A stretch of 64,000 bases of DNA from Maritalea sp051251695 (GCF_051251695.1 NZ_JBPOEU010000005.1:1-64000), one strand, 5' to 3'. Counted from the first letter of the stretch, positions 35,766 to 44,795 are shown. Program-made: numbers and translations. The notes: generated from the letters alone by a model not told the origin.

Positions 35766-36659
35766 ATGATCAACATTTTGCTGTGGCTTTTGCTCGCTGC
35801 TGTTTGGAGCTCTTCTTACGCCTTTATCAAAATCGGCGTGGCGACGATCGACCCGATGTTGCTCGTTTTCGGCAGGATGGCGATTGGTGCATTATTGTTG
35901 CTGGGCGTTTTGGCCTTCATGCGAAAGTCGCTTTCCAAAGACCTTCAAAGCTGGAAGCTTTATGCCGTGACGGGGATATTGGGAAATGCGCTGCCGTTTT
36001 TCCTGATTTCGTTCGGCGAGTTAAATGTGGATAGCAGCTTGGCCGCCATTTTGATGGGGGGTGCGCCAATCGTCACCGTTGTTCTTGCGCATTTTGTGTT
36101 GCCCGGCGAGGAACTCACATCACGATCCTCTTGGGGCGTCGTGGTTGGGTTTTCTGGCGTGATTGCCCTGTTTGGGTTTGGCGCACTATCTGCGATTGGC
36201 AGCCATATTATGGGGCAATTGGCGTTGGTTGGTGCTGCTGTCTGCTATGCGGCGAACACCATCATCGTCAAGCGCAGTCCTAAAAAACCACCGTTGGAGA
36301 TGGCGGCAGGCTCTATGCTGGTCGGCGCTGCATGTATCGGTATTGCAAGTTTGGTTTTTGTCGATTTTGGAACGCTGGCGTCGCCCAATACCGAGTCGTT
36401 GGTCGCGCTTGTATATCTGGGTGTTTTCCCCACTGCGATGGCGGCGCTGATTTACTTTTTCCTTATTGTGAGATTGGACGCGCGGCACATGTCGCAGATC
36501 AATTTTGCGGTGCCTGTGGGTGGTGCGCTGATTGGTGTGCTTTGGTTGGGCGAGCCGTTCGGGCCGACGCGGATATTTGCGCTCCTTATTATTGTGTCAG
36601 CCATTATCTTGGTGTCGAGCAAGGGCGCGAAGTCAAGGCAGGCAAAAAGCGCTTTGTGA
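35766..36659 (+). CDS. EamA/DMT family transporter
   Basis: 297 residues, ten hydrophobic helices, two EamA repeats. N-terminal LLWLLLAAVWSSSYAFIKIGV, then LFGRMAIGALLLL, and the second half with ALVYLGVFPTAMAALIYFFLI and the terminal PVGGALIGVLWLGEPF. Export of small metabolites or drugs is usual for the family; the HxlR regulator next to it suggests induction by the exported compound. Confidence 0.85.
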   Translation: MINILLWLLLAAVWSSSYAFIKIGVATIDPMLLVFGRMAIGALLLLGVLAFMRKSLSKDLQSWKLYAVTGILGNALPFFLISFGELNVDSSLAAILMGGAPIVTVVLAHFVLPGEELTSRSSWGVVVGFSGVIALFGFGALSAIGSHIMGQLALVGAAVCYAANTIIVKRSPKKPPLEMAAGSMLVGAACIGIASLVFVDFGTLASPNTESLVALVYLGVFPTAMAALIYFFLIVRLDARHMSQINFAVPVGGALIGVLWLGEPFGPTRIFALLIIVSAIILVSSKGAKSRQAKSAL

Positions 36660-36853
36660 TCACCCACAACAGCTTGCCGTGGCCGCGTTCAGCGTGTTAG
36701 CCTGAGGGTGGTCGGCAGAACCAAGGTGTTGCTGTCCCTGAAGTTCAGGGAAACTAAACCTGCCATTACAATCATTGCATTTGATCAGTCATTCAGTGCC
36801 ATGTCGATAAATCAGCGACCAGCGACGATAAACCGGCCACTAGTGGATGTGAT

Positions 36854-37396
36854 ATGTCAAAGCAATCAATCCCGCTTGTCGCGGACGATATTTCTCAATT
36901 TTCAAAAGCACTTTCCAAACAATTGGAAGCCAACGAGCAACCGCTGTCGCATGTTCGGCTGTTAAATTTGCTGGCAAAGGCGAATGGGTACAAGAACTAC
37001 CAACATTTGCACGCTACTTTTAAGGCGCACCAAAGCATCGCAAACGATGTGCCCAACCCGGTGGTTGATTATAAAGTGATCGAACGTTGCCTTAATCAGT
37101 TTGATGATCAGGGTGTGTTACAGCGCTGGCCATCTCGCTTAAAAGTGCAAGAAATTTGCATTTGGGTTTTCTGGTCCTTACTGCCTGCGGACACCAATAT
37201 GGCAGAAAAAAAGGTCAATCAGATATTGAATGCGGCCCATGTTTTTGGAGATGCTGCATTGTTGCGGCGCACGATGATCGGCAAGGGCATGATCAGCCGA
37301 AATACTGATGGTTCGGACTATCGCCGAATAGAACAAAAACCAAGTGAGGAAGCGATTGAGCTGATCAAACGGATTGGGCTGCGTCGCCAAAGTTAG
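36854..37396 (+). CDS. DUF2087 regulator-like protein with an N-terminal Glyoxalase_8-like segment
   Basis: 180 residues. N-terminal part (about 10-58): FSKALSKQLEANEQPLSHVRLLNLLAKANGYKNYQHLHA, resembling the short helical domain found at the start of some glyoxalase-superfamily-like proteins. C-terminal part (about 85-165): the DUF2087 pattern RWPSRLKVQEICIWVFWSLLP-KKVNQIL-HVFGDAALLRRTMIGKGMISRNTDGSDYRR, a winged-helix-like domain. DUF2087 is often joined to ArsR- or GNAT-type domains. DNA binding is possible; function unknown. About 195 bp before it hold nothing I can name. Confidence 0.75.
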   Translation: MSKQSIPLVADDISQFSKALSKQLEANEQPLSHVRLLNLLAKANGYKNYQHLHATFKAHQSIANDVPNPVVDYKVIERCLNQFDDQGVLQRWPSRLKVQEICIWVFWSLLPADTNMAEKKVNQILNAAHVFGDAALLRRTMIGKGMISRNTDGSDYRRIEQKPSEEAIELIKRIGLRRQS

Positions 37397-37409
37397 AATT
37401 GATGTCTGC

Positions 37410-37952
37410 TTAGTCGAATTGTTGCTGCTGGTAATCGGTGAGAAGCTGTTTGTACCATTGTTTGCCAAACTTAATCGTATCTAGCCCATAACGCATTGTG
37501 GCGAGCTGGAAGAACGCGATTTTTCGGTGTGATTTTGGCACCTTGGAAAGGTCTTGAGCGGCAAGCATGGCTTCTAGCATGGCGATCCAGTGGTCGGCTT
37601 CGTCAATGTAAAGTTGGATATGTTGGCTGACGTCGCCCTCAATATGGCCAAAATAGAAAAGCCGCAGCATGCTTTCATCTTTGGTTTTGAACACCGCGAT
37701 GGGTTCGCTTATCCAGGATTGAAAAGCTTCAACGCCGGCTTGGGTTCTGCGATAGACTTTTTTGATGCGTTTTCCGTTCGCTTCTTCGCGAACGGTCACG
37801 TATTTTTGCCGTTCAAGCTTTTGCAATGCAGGATGTATGGAGCCGATCGAGGTGTTGTAAAACATCACCGTAGACTGCTCCATCGTCTTTTTTAGGTCGT
37901 AAAGGCTGGCATCTTGATAGGCCAAAAGACCCAGTATGATTTTGTCCTGCAT
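37410..37952 (-). CDS. PadR family transcriptional regulator
   Basis: 180 residues. Winged helix at the N-terminus (LGLLAYQDASLYDLKKTMEQSTVMFYNTSIGSIHPALQKLERQKYVTVREEANGKRIKKVYRRTQAG) and a C-terminal helical dimerisation part (PadR C-terminal domain). The start lies 7 bp after the stop of the alpha/beta-hydrolase gene, so both come from the promoter at about 39150-39200, where two inverted AT-rich palindromes are the likely operators. A ligand-responsive repressor of its own operon is the natural reading. Confidence 0.88.
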   Translation of the reverse strand: MQDKIILGLLAYQDASLYDLKKTMEQSTVMFYNTSIGSIHPALQKLERQKYVTVREEANGKRIKKVYRRTQAGVEAFQSWISEPIAVFKTKDESMLRLFYFGHIEGDVSQHIQLYIDEADHWIAMLEAMLAAQDLSKVPKSHRKIAFFQLATMRYGLDTIKFGKQWYKQLLTDYQQQQFD

Positions 37953-37959
37953 TATTGCT

Positions 37960-39141
37960 TCAATGCTGTTTCATTTGTGTGCCGCTAAGCTTCAGGGATT
38001 CTGTTTGATCACGCAAGTGTTGGTTGAAGAATTGAAGCAATGATTGGTTCAGGTTTTCTCGCATCAATTTAGCACCGATTGGTCCGAGTTGGCCGAACCA
38101 TTTGAGAATGGTGATTTCATTGAGATCGCTAAAATTCATATGCGCTGCGCCCTGAAAAACATACTCACATCCGTTTGTTGCGATGGCGACTTGTTGATTG
38201 GCCCAGGAAAAGTCTGATCGAACACCTGCTTGATTGTTGCTATCGCCATAAGCAAAGCAAAAGCTAGCGGTTGGGTTATCGGATAGGGACCACCTAAATA
38301 CGGGACCATCAAGGTTGAACGCTGCTTTGACGCGGCTATCGTTCATGCCCATATGGGTGGCGACAGCGCCGCCGAAGGAGTGGCCGAAATACCCAACTTT
38401 GGCGAGGTCTATGGCGTTTGCGAGTTGGCTTTGTTGTTCACCATTGTTTAGCTCTGGCAGCGCATCAAGCATCAGCTTGTTGTTTTCAATCCAAACTGGA
38501 AACTGGTCAACAATATCGGCAAATGCCTCTTGTTGGATTACCTCCATTTTGGTTTTCCATTCATCGAGACTGGTTGTCGCGCGCAATTGGTCGTTGCCAA
38601 GTGCTTGCCGGGTGAGAAGTGTTTTCGCTTCTTCCTCTGTGTAGTTGCTCACATCGTCGTTTTTTGTGACGGTTTGTTGGCCATTCTTGCTCAATAGGCT
38701 GTGTCCTGGGTGGTTCAATGCAAATATGATGTAACCTTGGCTGGCTAGCTCCAAAATGTTGTGACTGTTCTGGGTCGCATACATGCCGTGACCATGGTTG
38801 AAGATCAAAGCAGGATGCTTGCCGGGAGCAACAGGCGCGTCCGTATAGGCAAGCAAAGCGCGTTCATCTGTCATCGCAATAGTAGGTATGCCGAACGATT
38901 TGGAGAGCTGTTCAGCCAGATCTTGCGGCATCGCAACAGGTTGCATGTTGGTGGGGGAACTTGCTGGATAGAAAACCTGCGCATCAACCCAGCGTTCACC
39001 CTTGGCAATAGTGAGGCGCTGATAACCAACTTGATGCTTGCCGGACGGTGACGGCAATTCCGGCGATAGAACAGACGAGGCAGCGATGAAAGCGATGACA
39101 ATCAAAAATACTGGGATCGCGACAAACCAAATACGTTTCAT
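37960..39141 (-). CDS. Alpha/beta-hydrolase with N-terminal membrane anchor
   Basis: 393 residues. The first 25 form a signal anchor (IWFVAIPVFLIVIAFIAASSVL). Core features of platelet-activating-factor-acetylhydrolase/dienelactone-hydrolase-like esterases: oxyanion region LIFNHGHGMYATQNSHNILELASQGYIIFALNHPGHS, the nucleophile elbow GYFGHSFGGAVA with Ser, a DGPVF acid segment and a C-terminal His in AAHMNF. An exported or membrane-attached esterase, lipase or lactonase is likely. First gene of a hydrolase-padR operon. Confidence 0.82.
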   Translation of the reverse strand: MKRIWFVAIPVFLIVIAFIAASSVLSPELPSPSGKHQVGYQRLTIAKGERWVDAQVFYPASSPTNMQPVAMPQDLAEQLSKSFGIPTIAMTDERALLAYTDAPVAPGKHPALIFNHGHGMYATQNSHNILELASQGYIIFALNHPGHSLLSKNGQQTVTKNDDVSNYTEEEAKTLLTRQALGNDQLRATTSLDEWKTKMEVIQQEAFADIVDQFPVWIENNKLMLDALPELNNGEQQSQLANAIDLAKVGYFGHSFGGAVATHMGMNDSRVKAAFNLDGPVFRWSLSDNPTASFCFAYGDSNNQAGVRSDFSWANQQVAIATNGCEYVFQGAAHMNFSDLNEITILKWFGQLGPIGAKLMRENLNQSLLQFFNQHLRDQTESLKLSGTQMKQH

Positions 39142-39157
39142 GGGAATAGTCCTATTT

Positions 39158-39197
39158 ATATCTATTAGATATGTGTGGATATATGTCTAATAGATAT
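39158..39197 (-). promoter_or_regulatory. Paired palindromes, probable PadR operator
   Basis: ATATCTATTAGATAT (39158-39172, a 15-bp palindrome) and ATATGTCTAATAGATAT (39181-39197), which is nearly the same element in opposite orientation. They lie 17-56 bp before the hydrolase start codon, where the promoter must be. Confidence 0.7.
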
Positions 39198-39294
39198 ATA
39201 AACAAGAGGTGCTAGCCCGTTTTTTTGAACATGTCGGTGCGCATGGCAGAATGAGCCATGTGAATTTGATCAAAACTTTGGGAAGGGAGAGAGT

Positions 39295-39324
39295 CAAACG
39301 TTTGCGGCAATGAACAAACGTTTG
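39295..39324. repeat. Two copies of CAAACGTTTG spaced 20 bp
   Basis: Perfect 10-bp palindromes at 39295-39304 and 39315-39324, two helical turns apart. They lie between the end of metA and the hydrolase promoter. Role not known; a binding site for a dimeric regulator is possible. Confidence 0.6.
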
Positions 39325-39359
39325 GCTATTTTTGCTGGTGAGATTTAGGTGGGGTTTGG

Positions 39360-40271
39360 CTATTCGCCGATCTCATCCAAATTGTATTTTGTGGTTTGGT
39401 AGAGTTGATTGATCCAGTTGCCGAACAGCAAATAAGCGTGGGAACGCCAGCGGTTGAGTGGTTCTTTGGTTATGTCATCATTTGGGAATGTGTTGATGGG
39501 TGGTTTGATATCCAATCCCGCATCCTTGTCGCGCAAATACTCTTCGGCCAAAGACCGGTGATCATATTCAAGGTGGTTGAGCATGAAGAGCTGACGGTTT
39601 TCTGCGTCGTCCAGGAGGCAAAGGCCAACTTCACTTGAGCTGACCAAGGTTTTTAAGTTTTTTGGAACAGAGGCTTCGTCAATGTCGTTGATCCGCGACA
39701 CGGGAATGCCAAAATCGTCGGAAAAACCCAAAAGATATTTTGACGCATCCGCAATGGCTTGGTGCCGGTAAACGCCGAATGCCTTTTTGGGGCGACGGAA
39801 GCGTTGAACGTTGTGGAAATAGTGCAAGGCGGCTTGTGCGCCCCAGCAAACAAACATGGTTGAATGCACATTGGTGCGGGTCCAATCCATGATTTCTTTC
39901 ATTTCGTCCCAATAGCCAACATCTTCAAATTCCAAATGCGCGATTGGTGCGCCGGTGATGATGAAACCGTCAAACTTGCGGTGTTTCACTTCGTCCCAAG
40001 TTTTGTAAAAACTGAGAAGATGATCCTGAGGTGTGTTTTTGGATTGATGATCGGTGATGCGCACCAGGGTTAGGTCAACTTGCAGCGGGGTGGCGCCGAT
40101 CAAACGCGCAAACTGGGTTTCAGTGCGCTCTTTGTTTGGCATCAAATTGAGCAAACCGATTTGCAGCGGTCGAATATCTTGCCGGGTGGCGCGATCTTCG
40201 TCCATTACCATAACGCCCTCTGCTTCCAGCGTTTTGCGGGCAGGCAGATCATTGGGAATTTTGATGGGCAT
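39360..40271 (-). CDS. metA: Homoserine O-acyltransferase (MetA)
   Basis: 303 residues with the family N-terminus MPIKIPNDLPA and IGLLNLMPNKERTETQ. It transfers an acyl group from acyl-CoA to homoserine for methionine synthesis. The catalytic Cys is in FVCWGAQAALHYF (Cys142), His in NHLEYD and Glu close after. At position 111, counted from the first Met and matching E. coli Gly111, the residue is Ala (GAPIAHLEF); Glu here marks acetyl-CoA enzymes and Gly succinyl-CoA enzymes, so the acyl donor cannot be read off. CCGGAG precedes the ATG. No SAM-II riboswitch is visible in the short leader. Confidence 0.93.
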   Translation of the reverse strand: MPIKIPNDLPARKTLEAEGVMVMDEDRATRQDIRPLQIGLLNLMPNKERTETQFARLIGATPLQVDLTLVRITDHQSKNTPQDHLLSFYKTWDEVKHRKFDGFIITGAPIAHLEFEDVGYWDEMKEIMDWTRTNVHSTMFVCWGAQAALHYFHNVQRFRRPKKAFGVYRHQAIADASKYLLGFSDDFGIPVSRINDIDEASVPKNLKTLVSSSEVGLCLLDDAENRQLFMLNHLEYDHRSLAEEYLRDKDAGLDIKPPINTFPNDDITKEPLNRWRSHAYLLFGNWINQLYQTTKYNLDEIGE

Positions 40272-40362
40272 GGGAATACTCCGGTTTAAGGTTTGCTCTG
40301 ACGGATCAGAATATGGATATGGATTTTGGGTCGGGGAAAGTTAGGCGGTAAGCGTTAATAAC

Positions 40363-41232
40363 TTAACCGTTGAGGCGGTGTGCAACCGCCATCATCATCA
40401 TTGCGTCGAAATCTTTGTCGTCGCGAATGGTTTCAAAGTCTCTTGCTTCAACTGTGTAGCCATGTTTGTCAGCAATCGACTGATAAATGGGCAAGCGATG
40501 GCGCACAAGCGCTGCAAAGCCCCAAACGGCAAAATCGTCTGGGTCAACATCATTGTCATTCGCAATGTGTTTTTCGGCCTTATATTCGGCCCACGCGCTG
40601 TCCAACATATCGGGGCTATAATACATCGGTTTTGGCGCTTTGACAAAGCTTGAAATAAGCCGCTGTTCGTCTTCTTGCGTTCCTCTTATGTAGAGGAGCG
40701 CTGTGTTGGCTGTTGCAGCTTGCAAAACAGAGTCGTTCGCGTCGTTTGGATTTAGGACTTCGCAGAATGAGCCGGATGTATCAACGATGAAATGGTTGTA
40801 GCCATAAATGTGTTGCGCCCGCTCGATGAAATAGGCTGTGTCTTCAAGCGCTGCAATTTCTGCAACGCGATGCTGGGCTTGCCGGCGTTTATATTCGGCG
40901 AATTCGATACCACCTTTATTCGGATCTCCCGGCTTACCAAGGTAAGTTGAGAGTGGCGACAGGTTATGGAATGTGATGTTTGAACCGATAAAGATGCTAT
41001 CTGAGCGTAACAATTCAGCCAAGAGCGGGTCTTGCATGGCCCGCTGCTTGAAATTGTCGACGATATGCTCGCCCATATAGCGGGTGCCGATGCGGTAATC
41101 GACTGAATAGTGGAACCATCCGCAATGCCGCAACTGGCTGGCGACCATTGTTTTGCCGACACCAGACATGCCAAAGGCTGTAACTGCTTTGCGCGGGCTA
41201 TCTCTGTATTCTTCAGCTGAAGCAAAAAGCAT
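40363..41232 (-). CDS. P-loop ATPase/kinase-like protein of unknown function
   Basis: 289 residues. Walker A at the N-terminus: TAFGMSGVGKTMVASQL. Later parts: YSVDYRIGTRYMGEHIVDNFK, EDTAYFIERAQHIYGYNHFIVDTSGSFCEVLNP, which contains a DTSGS segment at a Walker B-like position, and LLYIRGTQEDEQRL. The layout resembles small nucleoside/nucleotide kinase-like NTPases common in alphaproteobacteria but without a name. It is upstream of metA on the same strand (91 bp apart). The leader contains a small palindrome GGGGCAATGCCCC (41243-41255) about 10 nt before the start codon. Confidence 0.7.
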   Translation of the reverse strand: MLFASAEEYRDSPRKAVTAFGMSGVGKTMVASQLRHCGWFHYSVDYRIGTRYMGEHIVDNFKQRAMQDPLLAELLRSDSIFIGSNITFHNLSPLSTYLGKPGDPNKGGIEFAEYKRRQAQHRVAEIAALEDTAYFIERAQHIYGYNHFIVDTSGSFCEVLNPNDANDSVLQAATANTALLYIRGTQEDEQRLISSFVKAPKPMYYSPDMLDSAWAEYKAEKHIANDNDVDPDDFAVWGFAALVRHRLPIYQSIADKHGYTVEARDFETIRDDKDFDAMMMMAVAHRLNG

Positions 41233-41460
41233 GTGTCACCAAGGGGCAATGCCCCCTCTTACGCGTGGTCGAAACTATATATTGCTCATAACTGAGTTTA
41301 AGGGGCCCCGCAAGTCAAGCTGGCCTGGATCGGTCCTTAGTGAAGCTAAGCGCACTTGGTGGGAAAATCTTGCCGCCAGGTGGGCTGAATCTGCCATCTA
41401 GTCAGGAATTTTTAGCCATTATATTTCGATATATTGATTAAAAACAGTGACTTAGATAGT

Positions 41461-41477
41461 TGGCACTGAAATTGCAT
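41461..41477 (+). promoter_or_regulatory. Sigma-54 promoter of flgE
   Basis: TGGCAC-TGAAA-TTGCAT: perfect -24 and -12 elements with the canonical 5-bp spacing, 46 bp before the flgE start codon. Confidence 0.9.
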
Positions 41478-41523
41478 TCATTTAGGTAATCGAAGCGTAT
41501 ATCGTGTTCTGAAGGAGAATGTA

Positions 41524-42885
41524 ATGGGTATTTATGGTGCGTTAGCTACCGCTGTGACGGGGCTGCAGGCTCAGTCCTTCGCGCTTGAGCATATTTCGGG
41601 CAACATCGCGAACTCACAAACGACGGGCTATAAGAGGATTGAAACTGACTTTGTGGATTTGATCCCAGACGCACCTTCTAACCGCCAAATCGCTGGTGCG
41701 GTTTTGGCGCAGTCCCGTGCGACAAACGACGTTCAAGGCGACATCACGGTTGCGGATAGAAATACCTATATGGCGATCAATGGCGGAGGGTTTTTTGTTG
41801 TTGAGCAAAAAATCGGCGTAAATGATGGCAATGCGGTGTTCGGTGGAACTGATTTTTATACACGTCGGGGCGACTTTGACGTGGATAAAGAAGGATATTT
41901 GGTCAACGGGTCGAACGCCTATCTAAAAGGCCTCCCCATTGATAGCAAAACCGGGAACGTGGCGGGTTCGGTGCCTGAGGTGATACAATTGGATAACGCG
42001 TTCTTGCCTTCGCAACGAACAGCGATATTCAATTATCAATTGAACCTGCCGCAACTTCCTAAGAACGCAGCTTATGATCCGGTAAATGCGAACTCGGAAT
42101 TGATTGTGCCCGCTAGCTATACTGGCGGTACGATCGCCACAATTGCTGCAGACGACAACGCATTGTTCTTATCCAATTCGATTGCTGGTGGCGCGATCAC
42201 TGTTTATGCAGAAAACGGTGCGCCAGCCAACGTGCAGTTGCGTTGGGCAAAAACAGATTCATATGCGAATGGCGGCACGGACAAGTGGAACTTGTTCTAT
42301 CAGTCTGACGCAGATGCGACGGGTGCGAATGCGCAGTGGACGAACGTCGGAACGACTTACGATTTCGCCACAAATGGTTCGTTGGCACCAGCTATTCCTT
42401 CAGTCAGCCTGACAGGTTTGACGATTGACGGGATTACCATTGGTGATGTTTCGTTACAACATGGTTCAAATGGGGTTACCCAGTTTTCGGATGCAAACGG
42501 CACCACCGAAGTGACCAAGCTCTCACAAAACGGCTATCCAGCTGGCGAGTTTGTGTCAGTTGAAGTGAACCGTGAAGGCCGGATTGTTGCGAACTACAAT
42601 AACGGTAAAAAGGTTGAATTGGCGCAGGTTGTCACCGCGCAGTTCAATTCGGAAAATTCACTGCGTCGGCATGATGGGGGGATCTATTCTGCGACCTCAG
42701 AGTCTGGTGATGCGATCCTTGATATTGACGGCAACGTGACGGGCGCGGCACTGGAAAGTTCAAATACTGATATTTCTGAAGAATTCACAAAACTTATCGT
42801 GACCCAGCAAGCTTATGCGGCGGGCACGAGAATTGTGAAAAGTGCCGATGAAATGCTGCAAGAAGCACTGAATATGGTGCGATAG
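41524..42885 (+). CDS. flgE: Flagellar hook protein FlgE
   Basis: 453 residues. N-terminal rod/hook motif (GIYGALATAVTGLQAQSFALEHISGNIANSQTTGYKR), the YMAINGGGFFVV and YTRRGDFDVDKEGYLVN segments and the C-terminal helix ending LIVTQQAYAAGTRIVKSADEMLQEALNMVR, which are the shared axial-protein ends. The long central region (about 130-330) is the variable hook-surface domain. AAGGAGA precedes the ATG and a sigma-54 promoter lies upstream. Followed by flgK and flgL, as in other alphaproteobacteria. Confidence 0.93.
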   Translation: MGIYGALATAVTGLQAQSFALEHISGNIANSQTTGYKRIETDFVDLIPDAPSNRQIAGAVLAQSRATNDVQGDITVADRNTYMAINGGGFFVVEQKIGVNDGNAVFGGTDFYTRRGDFDVDKEGYLVNGSNAYLKGLPIDSKTGNVAGSVPEVIQLDNAFLPSQRTAIFNYQLNLPQLPKNAAYDPVNANSELIVPASYTGGTIATIAADDNALFLSNSIAGGAITVYAENGAPANVQLRWAKTDSYANGGTDKWNLFYQSDADATGANAQWTNVGTTYDFATNGSLAPAIPSVSLTGLTIDGITIGDVSLQHGSNGVTQFSDANGTTEVTKLSQNGYPAGEFVSVEVNREGRIVANYNNGKKVELAQVVTAQFNSENSLRRHDGGIYSATSESGDAILDIDGNVTGAALESSNTDISEEFTKLIVTQQAYAAGTRIVKSADEMLQEALNMVR

Positions 42886-42932
42886 CATTTCGCTGTTTTT
42901 TGAGGATTGAACGAGACCAAATGTAGGTTGAT

Positions 42933-44780
42933 ATGGGCTTAAGTGTAACATTAGCGAATGCGCTTGCTGGGATGGATTTGAGCCAGCGTGGCTTGACTGT
43001 TGTCTCGCGCAATGTCGCGAACGCTGGTACGCCGGGCTATCACAGACAGAATCTGCAACGCATCGAAGACCTTGGCGTTAGCAGCATAAGCGTGCGTGCG
43101 GCAAAAGTGCAGCGTGCATATGTTCAGTCCTTAGAAACACAGACATATCGAGAAATGGGCAAAATGGGAGAAGTCGGCGTCCGCGCCGAGTTCATGAACC
43201 AAGTGGACCAATTGTTAGGTAAGCCCGGCAGCATTAATTCGCTGGATACTCAATTGGCAAATCTGAAATCCTCTCTGAAAACCTTAACCACAAGCCCTGA
43301 GGACTTTGTATCACGGTCTCAAGTGGTGGACCGCGCTCAGTCAATGGCTGAAACGTTGAACTTTTTGTCCAATTCCACACAGGCGATGCGTTCGCAGACC
43401 GAGAGCCAGATGATGGTTTATGTGGCAGAGCTCAATCAAAACCTGTCATCGCTTGAAGATCTAAATCAGGATTTAACAGACACGACGCGTGACAACGAAA
43501 CACGTCTCAACTTGCTTGATGAACGTGACCGTTTGGTCTTACGCATATCTGAAATGGTCGACGTTAAAGCGCAGTATCGTGACGATGGCTCGGTTGCTTT
43601 GCACACGCGTGCCGGCGTTGGGCTTTTGGATGCCAGGGCCGCGCAATTCGAGTTTGAAAGTGCGGGAAACCTATCTGCGAATGCGCGTTATGACCGGGAC
43701 GACAGTAAATCTGGTGTTGGCGAACTAAGTGTTGTCACTCCATCTGGGTTGAAGATGGATGTGGTTGAATATGGCATAATGAACAGCGGCAAATTGCAGG
43801 GCCTCCTTGATCTGCGCGATAAAACGCTCGTCAATTTGCAGGATCAACTGGATGAGGTTGCTGCAAGTATCGCTCAGGTGATGAGCACCATAGAAACCAA
43901 GGGAACAGCCGTTTCAAGTGGTGGTGCAGATGGGTATGATATTGACGTCGCTGACATACAGGTCGGCAATTATTTCACCATAGAATATGAAGAAGGTGGC
44001 ACGACCAAAAAGGTCAATGTTTTACGTGTTGACGATGCCTCAAAACTACCGATGGACAGCACGGCTTCTAACGGAGATCGCACAATTGGCCTGGACTTTT
44101 CAGGCGGTATTGGACCTGTTGCGGCCTCGTTAAACGCGTCGCTTGGTGCTGCGGTTACCGTAAGCAATCCTGCGGGCACCACAATTCGAGTGTTGGATGA
44201 CGGTGCGGGCAACACGACAAACATAAATAGCGTCAATTCGTTTCACACCGTAACAGCAGATCAGGGTGCGGGTGCAGCACTCTCCCTATTTGTAGATGTT
44301 GGCGGCACATCGTTTACGAATTCGCTCGATGGCAAAACGCAAAAACGTGGGTTTGCAGCACGAATTTCACTGAATCAGAATATTGTGGCTGATGCGACAT
44401 TGTTGGTAAAATATGAAACGACAACTTCCGTTGGCGACGCGAAGCGAGCCAACCATTTTGTCGATCAACTCAACAATATGCAGTTTTTGACAGAAACTGG
44501 CTCGGATTTACACGGTGGCAAACTTCGAATTGCAGGCAGCGTCGACAATGTTTTGCAGCAGGTTTTGAACTATCAGGGCAATGTTGTTTCGGCGGCCAAC
44601 CAAGTTCAAGCTAGCCAAAAAGTTGTGATGGATACGCTTGAGGCACGGGCAAAAGAAGAATATGGCGTGGATATTGACCGAGAAATGGCCACGCTTTTGG
44701 AATTACAAAGTGCATATGCTGCGAATGCGCGGGTTGTTACGATCGCCAAGGAATTGGTCGACGTCCTGATGCAGATTTAG
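42933..44780 (+). CDS. flgK: Hook-filament junction protein FlgK (HAP1)
   Basis: 615 residues. N-terminal LANALAGMDLSQRGLTVVSRNVANAGTPGYHRQ and C-terminal EEYGVDIDREMATLLELQSAYAANARVVTIAKELVDVLM are the conserved axial ends. The middle holds about 250 residues of Asp/Gly/Thr-rich strand, a typical surface domain. 47 bp after flgE and 15 bp before flgL, so all three are one transcript. Confidence 0.93.
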   Translation: MGLSVTLANALAGMDLSQRGLTVVSRNVANAGTPGYHRQNLQRIEDLGVSSISVRAAKVQRAYVQSLETQTYREMGKMGEVGVRAEFMNQVDQLLGKPGSINSLDTQLANLKSSLKTLTTSPEDFVSRSQVVDRAQSMAETLNFLSNSTQAMRSQTESQMMVYVAELNQNLSSLEDLNQDLTDTTRDNETRLNLLDERDRLVLRISEMVDVKAQYRDDGSVALHTRAGVGLLDARAAQFEFESAGNLSANARYDRDDSKSGVGELSVVTPSGLKMDVVEYGIMNSGKLQGLLDLRDKTLVNLQDQLDEVAASIAQVMSTIETKGTAVSSGGADGYDIDVADIQVGNYFTIEYEEGGTTKKVNVLRVDDASKLPMDSTASNGDRTIGLDFSGGIGPVAASLNASLGAAVTVSNPAGTTIRVLDDGAGNTTNINSVNSFHTVTADQGAGAALSLFVDVGGTSFTNSLDGKTQKRGFAARISLNQNIVADATLLVKYETTTSVGDAKRANHFVDQLNNMQFLTETGSDLHGGKLRIAGSVDNVLQQVLNYQGNVVSAANQVQASQKVVMDTLEARAKEEYGVDIDREMATLLELQSAYAANARVVTIAKELVDVLMQI

Positions 44781-44795
44781 TGGGTAGGACAAATT

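Noticed and set aside
40272..40362. SAM-II riboswitch before metA, common in alphaproteobacteria
   Set aside because: The 91-bp leader lacks the SAM-II pseudoknot pattern and its conserved CUAAA-GGGA end; only a ribosome site is visible.
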